A stretch of 64,000 nt of DNA from DUOA01 sp012839095 (GTDB lineage: Bacteria; Bacillota; Clostridia; Caldicoprobacterales; DTU083). This document shows, one piece after another, positions 8,448 through 17,310 of the stretch. The translations under genes were made by a program, and so were the position numbers. A model generated the notes under the pieces. The model had not been told where the DNA came from. It was given only the letters and a program-made list of their open reading frames with translations, and ran no database searches. The stretch is from NCBI GenBank assembly GCA_050951505.1, contig JBMNJE010000012.1, positions 18,903-82,902 of the forward strand. Reading direction: 5' to 3'. Within the stretch, counting starts at the first letter, position 1; each line of letters begins with the position of its first letter.

Positions 8448-9710
8448 ATGGGATATTTTATCCGTCAAACCAGGGATAAGTTTAACAGTGGGCTTTTTGC
8501 CTCAATAATAATTCTTATGGCAGTATCCTTGAATCAATCAGGCATTATATTCGGTGTCAACCTCTCAGCTGCTGATTTTTTCTGCTTCCTGACCTTATTG
8601 ATTTTAATCAGCACTCAAAAACTTCTTGTATCAAGGGTGTCCTTGCTGTATTTTACAGCCCTGACTGCTCATAGCTTGTTTGTATCATTTTTTTATGTTC
8701 CGGCTGCCTTTAACTTTTTCCCCCCAATGACATCGATATTGATCAATTACCTTAAGCTGGCTGTAAGTTTTTTTTATTATATTCTGGGCAATTGTATTGT
8801 ACTGCTGAAGCAGGAGGAAACCTTAATCAAGTATTATTCATATGCTGCCCTGTTTATCGGATGTTTGGGCATCATCGCCATGCTGTCTGGCAATAAGCCC
8901 CTGTCATCAATTCTGGTATATGAAGGTGTGAGGCTGACCGGACTGATGAATGATCCCAATTACTTTTCACTAGTACAGGCATCGGCTTTAACATACTTCT
9001 GCAGGGTAAAGGATATAAATGGTTTCCTAAGATTCCTAATATGCATTATTTTTTTGGCAGCTGTCCTGGCTTCCGGTTCGAAAACCGGGCTGATAACTAT
9101 ATTGGTGTATGCATTAATTCAGTTGGTGGAAGTATCATTGAAAAACAGGTTAAAGGTTTCTTTTATCATCTGGCTGCTCCCGGCATCTATAATAACAGTT
9201 GTTGCAGTATACATATCAGCTTTTTCCGGAAACTTAATTCATGATTTAACCGCCAGGCTGCCCGCTCTTGGCAGAATAAGCGTGATTTTTACTGACTTCG
9301 GCAGTGCTGTTTCCGGAATGGGTTCAGGAAGGGACCTTGCCTGGATAGTTGCCCTGAAGCTTATAAAATTATCCCCTGTAATGGGTATCGGCCTGGGTAC
9401 TTATTCCGGTTTGGCAGAAATATTTTTTGGAACAGATGTCATAGCTCATAATACATATCTCCAGTTGTACTCCGAATGGGGAATTATATACGCAACGATC
9501 TTGTTTGCTTATATATTTTGCACAGCAGGAAAGGCCGTTTTACAAAGGAGATCTGAGAGAAACATCAGTATAGCAGCCGACATGCTGGTTGTTTTTTCTA
9601 TCGGCTCCCTTGCAGTATCATTGAATAATGCCCGGATGTTTTGGATCTTTTTAGGGATACTTTCGGCAGACAAAATGTGTGCAGGAGATAAGGAGAAGCT
9701 CAATGATTAG
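8448..9710 (+). CDS. Wzy-like O-antigen/exopolysaccharide polymerase
   Basis: The 420-residue protein is very hydrophobic, with about ten to twelve predicted membrane helices. LTGLMNDPNYFS and the long outward loop ending in AHNTYLQLYSEWG are typical of the O-antigen ligase/polymerase (Wzy_C) family, which joins flipped repeat units on the outer membrane face. It lies between a glycosyltransferase and a flippase, as expected for a Wzx/Wzy-type pathway. The ATG at 8448 follows GAGGG closely. The 3' end overlaps the next gene by eight bases. Confidence 0.85.
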   Translation: MGYFIRQTRDKFNSGLFASIIILMAVSLNQSGIIFGVNLSAADFFCFLTLLILISTQKLLVSRVSLLYFTALTAHSLFVSFFYVPAAFNFFPPMTSILINYLKLAVSFFYYILGNCIVLLKQEETLIKYYSYAALFIGCLGIIAMLSGNKPLSSILVYEGVRLTGLMNDPNYFSLVQASALTYFCRVKDINGFLRFLICIIFLAAVLASGSKTGLITILVYALIQLVEVSLKNRLKVSFIIWLLPASIITVVAVYISAFSGNLIHDLTARLPALGRISVIFTDFGSAVSGMGSGRDLAWIVALKLIKLSPVMGIGLGTYSGLAEIFFGTDVIAHNTYLQLYSEWGIIYATILFAYIFCTAGKAVLQRRSERNISIAADMLVVFSIGSLAVSLNNARMFWIFLGILSADKMCAGDKEKLND

Positions 9711-12306
9711 AGGACTGCTGGCATTTATTAAAAATAAGAAGGCATTAATTAACCTTTTGAAGAAGACAAGCGAGTTTTTGCACCCGGGAGAATATGCCTT
9801 TGATAATTCCTTGTCCTATATATACTTAAAGGACGGATGGAGTCATAAAAAAGCACGTGAACTGTTTGGGACGGAAAGAAAGCTTATTTGGGGTTTTATT
9901 CTTTACATTTTAAAAGTATTGTTTTTCAGCAAAAGCATTACTATAACACATGACAGCAGTATTTTTGATAACCAAATAAATATGAAGGGAACTGTATGTT
10001 CACTGGGCCTGTACAGAAAAAACCTGAAAATATTTGATTTCACAAACAAGAAGGTGGTAACCTCCTACCTGGACCCTGCCGACTTCAATGAAACTCTTGC
10101 AAACTATTCATATTTCAGCCCCTTTCTTCCCCTTCCCCAAATATTGGGTTACAACCGGGAGGCCTGTGTTACAGTAGAGGAGCTTTTCACGGCCAGGCCT
10201 GTTAAACAGTGGTCGGAGGATGATTATTCGTATGTAATAAACGATGTGTTCAGGCGTTATTATCACTTGTTCAGAAAAGCTAAAAGCTCCGGCAGCTATT
10301 ATACCGACAATTCTCTCTCCCTGGTTTTAAAGCTGGATCCGGATGACAGAATTGGTTTGGGTCTCATAAGAAACATTGATCACAGTCTGCTGGCAGCCCG
10401 CTTTCCATTTCTCAAACTCCACGGGGATCTGTGGACACCCAACATTTTATTGAGGGGAAGACAGGAGCATAGTATAAAATATATTGATCTGGAATTCACA
10501 GACAGCTTCATATTTTTTTATGATATTTTCTGGCTGCTAACTGATCAGGCCTTCAGAGGAAATAACTATTATTACTTAAACAATTATCTGGCCGGTGCAT
10601 ATGATAGGAGCCTGAAAATCCTGTTTAGGATCTTCGGTCTGGAATTTCATCAGGAAAACAGAATAGACTATATTAGAATTTTCTACCTGAACTTCTGGGC
10701 TGAAAGATGGAGTCATTTAAATATTAGAAAAAGATTGCAGCATTTTTTGCAGTATAAAAGGCTTTTAAAAAGAATATCTGAATTCGGCAGACCGAGAACG
10801 GAAGGGGACAAAATTCATAAGAAGGGCATTGGCAGGACTGTCCTTATTATTATGATTCTTAGCATACTGTCAAAAGTAATTGGATTTGTCAGGGATATTA
10901 CCCTGTCATATTACTATGGGGCTTCTGATATAAGTGATGTGTTTCTAATGTCCCTTACAATACCCAGCGTAATATTCGGCTTCATTGGTGCCGGCATTTC
11001 ATCCGGATATATACCGATGTATAATCGCATTGTATCAAAATCCGGCATGGAGGAAGGACACAGATTCACTAATAATCTGATTAATTTACTGGGGATTTTA
11101 TGCACAGTCATAGTCCTTTCCGGCTTTGTTTTCACACAGCCGATTGTAAAGCTTTTTGCCTCCGGCTTTGAAGGCGAAACCCTGGCTCTGGCCGTCCGGT
11201 TTACAAGAGTAACTTTGTTCGGCGTATACTTTACAGGGGCAATTTACATATATAACAGCCTGCTTCAGATGAACAACAACTATATTGTGCCTACACTTGT
11301 CGGCCTGCCGCTTAACATAATTATTATCTCTGCTATAGTATTAAGCTATAGGTACAGCCTGATACTGCTGCCTTTAGGCAAAATACTCGGTGCTTTGTCC
11401 GAGATTATTTTTGTAATGGTATTTGCATATAAAGCAGGTTACAGGTATCAGTTTAAGATTGATATGAAGGATGAGCATGTCAAAGAAATGGTCTTTTTGT
11501 CTCTTCCTGTAATCATGGGTACTTCCATTAATCAAATAAATCTGCTGGTGGATAGAACAATTGCATCGGGCATTACCATCGGTGGCATATCTGCATTGGA
11601 GTATGCCAACAGATTGGTATCTTTTATAAGCAGCATATTTGTATCAGCCTTCATAACAGTTCTTTTTCCCAAGGCATCCAAAATGGCAGCAGACAAGGAT
11701 ATCGGGTCAGTAAAGCTTATTCTCTCAAAGGCGGTAAACAGCATATGTCTGCTGACAGTACCTGCCTCCATAGGAGCAATGATATTTGCGAATCCAATCG
11801 TAAATATGCTTTTCGGCAGAGGAGCCTTTGATGCTGCTGCCAGCAGCCTGACAGCGGATGCTCTTTTTTTCTATTCCATAGGTATAGCGGGGATGGGCAT
11901 AAGTGATGTGCTGACCAGAATTTTTTATTCACTGCATGATACCAAAACTCCTATGACAAATGCTGCTCTTGCACTTGCTGTAAATATCCTGCTTAATGTA
12001 ATTCTGTCGAAGTTTCTGGGTATAGGAGGGCTTGCCCTGGCTACCAGCACAGCCTCTACTCTTTGCGCTATTCTTCTGTTCATCAGCCTGAGGAAAAAGA
12101 TAGGTCCACTTGGAATAAAAGGTATGAGCATTACATTCATAAAAGCACTGCTGGCTTCCTGCATCATGGGCGCTTTAGCAAGGCAGAGCCATGTGTGGCT
12201 GAGTTACCGCTTCCATGCCAGCCTGTCGCTTATAATTTCGATTATGCTGGGGGCATTTGTATATTTTGTGATGGTATATATGATGACAAGGCGGAAAGAA
12301 AAATAA
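9703..12306 (+). CDS. Fusion protein: aminoglycoside-phosphotransferase-like kinase plus MurJ/MviN flippase
   Basis: The 867-residue protein joins two domains in one uninterrupted frame. Residues 1 to about 360 resemble the APH/choline-kinase-like fold: the catalytic loop LKLHGDLWTPNIL near residue 240 fits HGDxxxxN, and KYIDLEF about 20 residues later fits the metal-binding Asp segment. From about residue 374 the chain is a MurJ/MviN-type MOP-superfamily flippase with about 14 membrane helices, starting ILSKVIGFVRDITLSYYYG. In this locus it most likely exports the lipid-linked repeat unit. The ATG at 9703 is chosen because AAGGAG lies nine bases upstream; a GTG at 9679 would add eight residues. 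The kinase half may phosphorylate the lipid-linked sugar or regulate the flippase. Actinobacterial MviN proteins carry a pseudokinase, but at the other end and of another family. Confidence 0.85.
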   Translation: MIRGLLAFIKNKKALINLLKKTSEFLHPGEYAFDNSLSYIYLKDGWSHKKARELFGTERKLIWGFILYILKVLFFSKSITITHDSSIFDNQINMKGTVCSLGLYRKNLKIFDFTNKKVVTSYLDPADFNETLANYSYFSPFLPLPQILGYNREACVTVEELFTARPVKQWSEDDYSYVINDVFRRYYHLFRKAKSSGSYYTDNSLSLVLKLDPDDRIGLGLIRNIDHSLLAARFPFLKLHGDLWTPNILLRGRQEHSIKYIDLEFTDSFIFFYDIFWLLTDQAFRGNNYYYLNNYLAGAYDRSLKILFRIFGLEFHQENRIDYIRIFYLNFWAERWSHLNIRKRLQHFLQYKRLLKRISEFGRPRTEGDKIHKKGIGRTVLIIMILSILSKVIGFVRDITLSYYYGASDISDVFLMSLTIPSVIFGFIGAGISSGYIPMYNRIVSKSGMEEGHRFTNNLINLLGILCTVIVLSGFVFTQPIVKLFASGFEGETLALAVRFTRVTLFGVYFTGAIYIYNSLLQMNNNYIVPTLVGLPLNIIIISAIVLSYRYSLILLPLGKILGALSEIIFVMVFAYKAGYRYQFKIDMKDEHVKEMVFLSLPVIMGTSINQINLLVDRTIASGITIGGISALEYANRLVSFISSIFVSAFITVLFPKASKMAADKDIGSVKLILSKAVNSICLLTVPASIGAMIFANPIVNMLFGRGAFDAAASSLTADALFFYSIGIAGMGISDVLTRIFYSLHDTKTPMTNAALALAVNILLNVILSKFLGIGGLALATSTASTLCAILLFISLRKKIGPLGIKGMSITFIKALLASCIMGALARQSHVWLSYRFHASLSLIISIMLGAFVYFVMVYMMTRRKEK

Positions 12307-12363
12307 AGCACTTCTGTTTGCATTGCGCAAAATATTCTGCAGGTAATACAAACAGAAGTGCTT
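12306..12363 (-). terminator. Terminator between convergent operons
   Basis: A perfect 15-base inverted repeat (12306-12320 and 12349-12363) separates two convergent genes. On the reverse strand it is followed by TATTTTTC, so it ends the aldolase operon. On the forward strand there is no T-run. The left arm begins at the stop codon of the flippase gene. Confidence 0.85.
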
Positions 12364-12375
12364 GGAAATAAGCTG

Positions 12376-13668
12376 CTATTTTAAATTAAAGGCGGCTTCA
12401 ATATCCTGTATTTCCTCATTACTGATGGCCGCCAGATCGCCCAATGTCCTGGCCGATAAAATGGCCTTTGCACTGTATTCGGCCACTTCCAGACGGTCAT
12501 AGGCTTCCAGAAGACTGCTTCCCGTTACGATAAGGCAGTCATTTTCAACTATGAGAATTGGAGTATCCGCAGAAAAGGATTCGGCTGTCATTTCCGGCTG
12601 CATAAAGGATGAGCCGAATGGAACCTTCTTTACATTTCTCAGCTGAATATAGCTTTCGGGAATTATCCTGGTTTCAAATTCCTTGTCTGTTATGGCAAAG
12701 GCCATAATATTCGGGGGATGCGCGATGATCACCGAATTGATCTGAGGATGTCTCTGATAAACGGCCTGATGCAGTTTTACGGAACGACTGGGATGTTTTC
12801 CTGATTCCTTCCAGTTATTGTTTATCCGGACAATATCGGAAATGTCCAAATACTTTCTGTCCACCCCGTAGGGTGTTATCAGGAAGGAATCGTCCTCCAA
12901 TCGCTGGGAAAAGGTACCCTGTGTGCTGGTAAAGAGGGATTGGTCGTATGCCCTGTGGATAAACTCACACATTTTCTTGCGGGCATCTCTTTCTTCGCTG
13001 GAAAAAGTCTGGGGAATGAACTCATCCATCACTACACTCTGCTTGTGCTTGGACAGGTCCAGCTGCCTGTCAGTCAGTTCCCTGGGTCTTGACAGCTTCT
13101 GTGCTTCAATTTCCAGCCGAGCTGTGAAATCCAGGGTTTCAAAAGCCATAAAAGCCTGAAAGAGATCCCTGCTGCCCACCACTACACCGTGGTTTTCCAG
13201 AATCACGATGTCACAGCCTTCCTCAAATTTCTCAGCAATATTTCTGCCCAGTTCCTGGCTTCCGGGTATGGCATATTTGGCCATACCGATCTTTCCGCAT
13301 GTGAAAAAGGAGCTGGGAGTCAGCCTGGTGTTGGGAATTCTGCGAACGATGCTGAATGCAATCAGAGCAGGAGGGTGGGCGTGAATTATGGCACGAATAT
13401 CAGGCCGTTTCTGATAGATCTGTTCGTGGAAAGGGAGTTCTACCGAGGGAGCATGTATCCCATCCATTTCCCCGCTGGGCTTCACCCGGATCATGTCCTT
13501 CCTGGTAAGAGAACCCTTGTCTATTCCGCTGGGTGTAATCCAGATATCTCCATTGTCATCCAGAATGGATAAATTGCCTCCGGATGTTGTGGTCATGCCG
13601 TATTGATAGATCCGCTGCATAATGGTAACCAATTGATCAGCCGGGTGCATTAATTGAAAATTACGCAT
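12376..13668 (-). CDS. Two-domain class II aldolase/adducin-family protein
   Basis: The 430-residue protein holds two tandem class II aldolase/adducin domains (about residues 8-200 and 225-420). The first keeps the zinc-binding pattern: IIHAHPPAL and the later ENHGVVVG. The second is degenerate, with IIAHPPNI and ENDCLIV in place of these, so it has lost at least two of the three histidines and is probably structural. Single-domain relatives cleave phosphorylated sugars (fuculose- or ribulose-phosphate type). The ATG follows AGGAGGAAGG. It lies 57 bases behind the dehydrogenase gene in the same operon, suggesting a shared sugar-acid pathway; the substrate is unknown. Confidence 0.85.
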   Translation of the reverse strand: MRNFQLMHPADQLVTIMQRIYQYGMTTTSGGNLSILDDNGDIWITPSGIDKGSLTRKDMIRVKPSGEMDGIHAPSVELPFHEQIYQKRPDIRAIIHAHPPALIAFSIVRRIPNTRLTPSSFFTCGKIGMAKYAIPGSQELGRNIAEKFEEGCDIVILENHGVVVGSRDLFQAFMAFETLDFTARLEIEAQKLSRPRELTDRQLDLSKHKQSVVMDEFIPQTFSSEERDARKKMCEFIHRAYDQSLFTSTQGTFSQRLEDDSFLITPYGVDRKYLDISDIVRINNNWKESGKHPSRSVKLHQAVYQRHPQINSVIIAHPPNIMAFAITDKEFETRIIPESYIQLRNVKKVPFGSSFMQPEMTAESFSADTPILIVENDCLIVTGSSLLEAYDRLEVAEYSAKAILSARTLGDLAAISNEEIQDIEAAFNLK

Positions 13669-13725
13669 AGCCTTCCTCCTGCTCTGCTCGATTTTGGACC
13701 TCTTTCAGTTCCTAACTCTACTCAC

Positions 13726-14925
13726 TTACCTGACGTATTCCAACCATTTCTGTTCCAGCTGAGGATCAGACAGGACGGTCATTATGTACTCGGCATACTC
13801 TGCCCCTGTGGCTCCGCCGCTTCTGCCGGTAATGGCAATTCTCTTTTCATACTGCCCGCAGAAATCCAATGCCATCTGCAGTTTCTTTGCCCTGTCCTGA
13901 TATCCAATGTGTTCAAGCAGCATGCCGGCAGCCCGGATTATGCTGCTGGGATCAGCGTACTGAGCACGTCCCTCTTCCACCATTCTTGGTGCGGAGCCGT
14001 GAATGGCTTCAAACATGGCATACCGCTTTCCAATATTTGCGCTGCCTGCCGTGCCTACACCGCCCTGGAATTCTGCTGCTTCATCCGTAAGTATATCCCC
14101 GTAGAGGTTGGGCAGCACCATTACCTTGAACTGGGTACGCCGCTTCTCATCCACCAGTTTGGCGGTCATTATATCGATATACCAGTCATCCCATTCCACT
14201 TCCGGGTATTCCTCAGCTACCTGTCTGGCTACATCCAGGAATTTGCCATCGGTAGTCTTCACCACGTTGGCTTTGGTTACAACGGTAACCTTGTTGATTT
14301 TATTCTTGCTTGCGTAGTCAAAGGCAGCCTTAATGATACGGTACGATCCTTCCCTGGTGGTAACGGTGAAATCAAGGGCCAGATCATCATTCACATGGAT
14401 GCCGTCGCTGCCGAGAGCATAGGCACCTTCGGTATTTTCACGGAAAAAGGTCCAGTCGATCCCCAGCTCGGGTACCTTTACCGGCCTTACATTGGCGAAT
14501 AAATCAAGCTCCTTTCGCATGGCTACATTGGCACTTTCAATATTGGGCCAGGGGTCCCCTGCTCTGGGCGTGGTGGTAGGGCCTTTCAGAATTACATGGC
14601 ACTTTTTTAACTCTTCCAGTACATCATCAGGTATGGCTTTACCCTGTTTTGCACGGTTTTCTATTGTCAGACCGTCTATTACACGGAAAGCAGCTTTGCC
14701 CTCACTGAGTTCATCCTGCAGAAGAAACTCCAGCACTTTTTGTGCTTCCGCCGTTATAAAGGGGCCGATTCCGTCTCCCCCCACAATACCTATTACAACG
14801 GGGTGCAGAGTACTGAAATCAATGAAATCCTGGGTTTCCTTCATTTTGTCTATCCTGGCAAACTGAGATTCAAGAAGCTTTCCCAAATGTTCTTTTGCTC
14901 TGGCTATCATTTGTTCCCGATCCAT
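13726..14925 (-). CDS. Isocitrate/isopropylmalate-family beta-decarboxylating dehydrogenase
   Basis: The protein of about 399 residues belongs to the NAD(P)-dependent isocitrate/isopropylmalate/tartrate dehydrogenase family. GIVGGDGIGP opens the Rossmann-like core, LKGPTTTPRAG fits the substrate loop, FRENTEGAY and LPNLYGDILTDEAAEFQGG carry the metal-binding acidic residues, and EAIHGSAPR is the cofactor loop. It has an N-terminal extension of about 45 residues before the core. Two ATG codons are possible; the second (14925) has the better distance to GGAGG. It is first in an operon with the class II aldolase rather than with citrate-cycle or leucine genes, so the substrate may be a related hydroxy acid. 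Confidence 0.85.
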   Translation of the reverse strand: MDREQMIARAKEHLGKLLESQFARIDKMKETQDFIDFSTLHPVVIGIVGGDGIGPFITAEAQKVLEFLLQDELSEGKAAFRVIDGLTIENRAKQGKAIPDDVLEELKKCHVILKGPTTTPRAGDPWPNIESANVAMRKELDLFANVRPVKVPELGIDWTFFRENTEGAYALGSDGIHVNDDLALDFTVTTREGSYRIIKAAFDYASKNKINKVTVVTKANVVKTTDGKFLDVARQVAEEYPEVEWDDWYIDIMTAKLVDEKRRTQFKVMVLPNLYGDILTDEAAEFQGGVGTAGSANIGKRYAMFEAIHGSAPRMVEEGRAQYADPSSIIRAAGMLLEHIGYQDRAKKLQMALDFCGQYEKRIAITGRSGGATGAEYAEYIMTVLSDPQLEQKWLEYVR

Positions 14926-14990
14926 CATATTACCTCCGTTTTTGCAAATTTCTTTTCATATATCGGAAATCATCCTGTCAATTTGAATTC

Positions 14991-15019
14991 ATTATATAAC
15001 AGAGAATGGCATTTTACAA
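14991..15019 (-). promoter_or_regulatory. Sigma-A promoter of the dehydrogenase-aldolase operon
   Basis: On the reverse strand TTGTAA (15019-15014) and a perfect TATAAT (14996-14991) are separated by 17 bases, about 65 bases upstream of the start codon. Confidence 0.65.
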
Positions 15020-15093
15020 ATACAGCGCTGTAAAGCATGAAAGAATATTTCGTTACTATCTAATAATCTGAAACAGCAGCAGGAAGGCTATGC

Positions 15094-15126
15094 AAAAATA
15101 AAACCGGCTGTACCGGTTTTATTTTT
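15094..15126. terminator. Bidirectional intrinsic terminator
   Basis: A perfect 14-base stem (15094-15107 with 15113-15126) has a five-base loop, and A/T tracts form the ends of both arms. It terminates the coat-protein gene on the reverse strand. Confidence 0.85.
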
Positions 15127-15179
15127 GTGGTCTGAAAGCTCAAAGTGAACAATTGCTGCATTGTTTTTTTAGGACGGAT

Positions 15180-15665
15180 CTACTGTGGCTGATACAGCCC
15201 CTTCTTCTGCATGTAGTTGAAAATCCCTTCGCCGTGCTGCTGCTCTTCTTTTTGAATGTGGTTCAAAGCCTGCCGGGCATTTGTATCCACAAATTCGAAG
15301 ACGGCTATGTCATATGTACTGGATACATACTTTTCTGTCATCAGCATGTCCGTACAGAGATCTGCATCCTGACCGGCGGTTATTCCAACCTGCTGCTGGT
15401 TCTGCTGCCGGGGCTGCTGTTGATTTTGCTGCTGACTTTGCTGACTTTGTTGCCCCTGCTGCATATTTGGCACCTGTCCGTTAAGCATTTGGTTAATGGT
15501 ATCAAGATGCTGCTGTTCCTGCATGGCAAATGTCCTGAACATTTGCTTAAGTTCCGGATCCTGGGCCTGATTGGCGTAGCTGTTGTATTTTTTGATACAT
15601 ATTTCTTCGTGGCTCTTTTGATCCTCCAGCAGAAGTCTTTCCTTTTGTGATAATGTTAGATTCAT
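15180..15665 (-). CDS. CotF-family spore coat protein
   Basis: The 161-residue protein has the ferritin-like helical layout of CotF-type spore coat proteins: a first helix pair (LTLSQKERLLLEDQKSHEEI to about residue 65), a long glutamine-rich linker (about residues 68-95), then a second helix pair with TDMLMTEKYVSSTYD. The Gln-rich linker is low-complexity and may aid coat cross-linking. The ATG at 15665 is chosen because it lies at a proper distance from GGAGGTG; a GTG three codons earlier overlaps that site. It should be expressed in the mother cell during sporulation, but I could not assign a sporulation promoter with confidence. Confidence 0.88.
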   Translation of the reverse strand: MNLTLSQKERLLLEDQKSHEEICIKKYNSYANQAQDPELKQMFRTFAMQEQQHLDTINQMLNGQVPNMQQGQQSQQSQQQNQQQPRQQNQQQVGITAGQDADLCTDMLMTEKYVSSTYDIAVFEFVDTNARQALNHIQKEEQQHGEGIFNYMQKKGLYQPQ

Positions 15666-15780
15666 GTTATGCACCTCCTTTTTTATTTTGTTTGTTTACG
15701 AGAAAAATATTCCTGTACCGAATTTGAATTATATTCAGCCTGGTTTATGGAAAAAAAGAGAAAAATTTTCAAAATAGTGG

Positions 15781-15809
15781 TTGACACAGAACATATGTTC
15801 TGTTATTAT
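15781..15809 (+). promoter_or_regulatory. SOS promoter with LexA box
   Basis: TTGACA (15781-15786) and TATTAT (15804-15809) are spaced by exactly 17 bases. The spacer contains the perfect 14-base palindrome AGAACATATGTTCT (15788-15801), matching the Gram-positive LexA/DinR consensus GAAC-N4-GTTC. A bound LexA would block RNA polymerase. The promoter drives the RQC/HTH gene at 15894. Confidence 0.85.
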
Positions 15810-15893
15810 ATATACAAGCCTGGAAAAAGTATACAGGCCTCGACTGTAAAGGGATGGTATTTTTGTGAAAAGTGAAGAAAGGTGTGATTACAG

Positions 15894-17081
15894 GTGGATC
15901 AATTGTTACGGTGTTATGTGATGTTGAAAACAGTCGAAAAAATTCACGGCAGAAGGGGCAAAACCTTTTTGCTCAAGCTTCTCAGGGGCTCGCGGGAGTA
16001 CAGTGTGGAAAAAGCCGTATGGGAGTTTGATCTGGTTCCCTTATGGGGGGCTCTGTACCGTATGGAACGGGTGGAAATTGAATCCCTCATGGCGGAGCTG
16101 ACGGAAAAGGGCTGGATCTATATCGAAGATGTATCAACCGGCGGCTACACATTCCCGTTTGTTCACATCAGCCGGCAGGGCAGGGCTGAGCTGGCTTCCC
16201 TGAATGAAACTGAAGAAAACAGGCTGAATTCTTATCTGGAACAGGCCTGCTTTGTGCAAAAAAGCCCTGAAGTATCCAATGAAGGCATATTGCTGGACAA
16301 CATCCTGTTTTATCTGGTCGGGTTGTTGGAATTATGGAAGAATCATGCCTCCAAAAACATGGATCTTACAGATCTTATCGGGCAGATGGATCCGGAGTTT
16401 ACTACAGCTGAAATGCTTAACAAGCTGCTTTACCGTTCCACTCCTGTCAAGCTGCAGGAACAATTCCGGGAGCCGTATGTAGTGAACATAGTATGTTACC
16501 AGCTGTCCAACCAGGTGAGGCAGCTTCTCAGTGTGCTTCCCGAGCAGGAATCCATGGTAATCCGCAGCCGTTACCAAGTTAAAGACAGCATGTACCGGCC
16601 TCTGATCGATATAATGAAGCATTACGGCCTAATGGAAAGGGATGTTCAATATACCGTGAAAAGATTTCTTTCCCATTTCGCCAATCGCAGCTATATCGAG
16701 AGGTATCCTTTTGTGGCAGCAATTGTTGATTTGCTTGCGGAAAGCCTGGGTCTGGAAGACAGCAGTTCCCTTTCTCCTGTCAGGGATACTGCTCAGGTTA
16801 CCTACGAAATGTATCAAAACGGCAGAACTATTTCCGAAATTGCCAAAGAGCGGGGCCTTGCCGTCAGCACCATATATGCTCATTTTGCCAGGCTGATACC
16901 AAAATTCAGGATAAGTCTGGATGAAATCCTGCCTGCGGAAAGGATTGCCAACATTCTTCAGGCTGCCGACACAACAGGCGGAGTAAGCCTCAGAGCCATA
17001 AAAGAGCAGCTGCCTTCTGACTACAACTATGGCGAAATCAGGCTGGTCATGGAGCTGGAAAGAAATTGGAAGGCAGCCTGA
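15894..17081 (+). CDS. RQC / HTH_40 domain protein, probably for DNA repair
   Basis: The 395-residue protein has no helicase domain. Its N-terminal 110 residues resemble the RQC winged-helix domain of RecQ helicases (YVMLKTVEKIHGRRGKTFLL, then LLRGSREYS). The C-terminal 90 residues resemble the HTH_40 domain that ends some RecQ proteins and Bacillus YpbB (YQNGRTISEIAKERGLAVST). In Bacillus ypbB lies next to recQ; here no helicase gene is adjacent. The GTG start has AAAGGTG upstream. The LexA box in its promoter predicts induction by DNA damage, which fits a partner role with a RecQ-type helicase encoded elsewhere. The middle 180 residues are not recognised. Confidence 0.75.
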   Translation: MDQLLRCYVMLKTVEKIHGRRGKTFLLKLLRGSREYSVEKAVWEFDLVPLWGALYRMERVEIESLMAELTEKGWIYIEDVSTGGYTFPFVHISRQGRAELASLNETEENRLNSYLEQACFVQKSPEVSNEGILLDNILFYLVGLLELWKNHASKNMDLTDLIGQMDPEFTTAEMLNKLLYRSTPVKLQEQFREPYVVNIVCYQLSNQVRQLLSVLPEQESMVIRSRYQVKDSMYRPLIDIMKHYGLMERDVQYTVKRFLSHFANRSYIERYPFVAAIVDLLAESLGLEDSSSLSPVRDTAQVTYEMYQNGRTISEIAKERGLAVSTIYAHFARLIPKFRISLDEILPAERIANILQAADTTGGVSLRAIKEQLPSDYNYGEIRLVMELERNWKAA

Positions 17082-17172
17082 CACTGATCTATAGATAATG
17101 CAGGAATTCTCTGTAAACTTCGCCCTGGCTGCAGGGGTGACTGATTACAGCAATATCAGATATATAAGAACA

Positions 17173-17202
17173 AAGAGCCTGTCCAGCAGGCTCTTAAATT
17201 TT
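17173..17202 (+). terminator. Intrinsic terminator
   Basis: AAGAGCCTG (17173-17181) pairs with CAGGCTCTT (17187-17195) around a five-base loop, followed by AAATTTTG. It lies after the RQC/HTH gene. Confidence 0.7.
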
Positions 17203-17222
17203 GACTATTCTATGCAATCTCC

Positions 17223-17261
17223 TTGCAATAATTGAAGGTTGCTATATAATATTTATAGCAA
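17223..17261 (+). promoter_or_regulatory. Promoter with palindromic operator over the -10 box
   Basis: TTGCAA (17223-17228) and TATAAT (17245-17250) are 16 bases apart. The -10 box lies inside a 23-base palindrome: TTGCTATA (17239-17246), seven bases, TATAGCAA (17254-17261). This looks like an operator for a repressor, upstream of the sugar oxidoreductase operon. No regulator gene is adjacent. Confidence 0.6.
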
Positions 17262-17310
17262 TTATTCAGGACTTATGGTAAAACACGTCCTATAAAAGGA
17301 GATTATCTGC

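Noticed and set aside
9679..9702. GTG start for the kinase-MurJ protein
   Set aside because: It lies inside the polymerase gene and the AAGGAG site is placed for the ATG at 9703.
15390..15470. CAG/CTG-rich repeat
   Set aside because: It encodes the Gln-rich linker of the coat protein; low complexity of coding origin, not a separate repeat.
15669..15875. Forward frame of 68 codons upstream of the RQC/HTH gene
   Set aside because: It runs across the SOS promoter, has unusual composition and no ribosome site.
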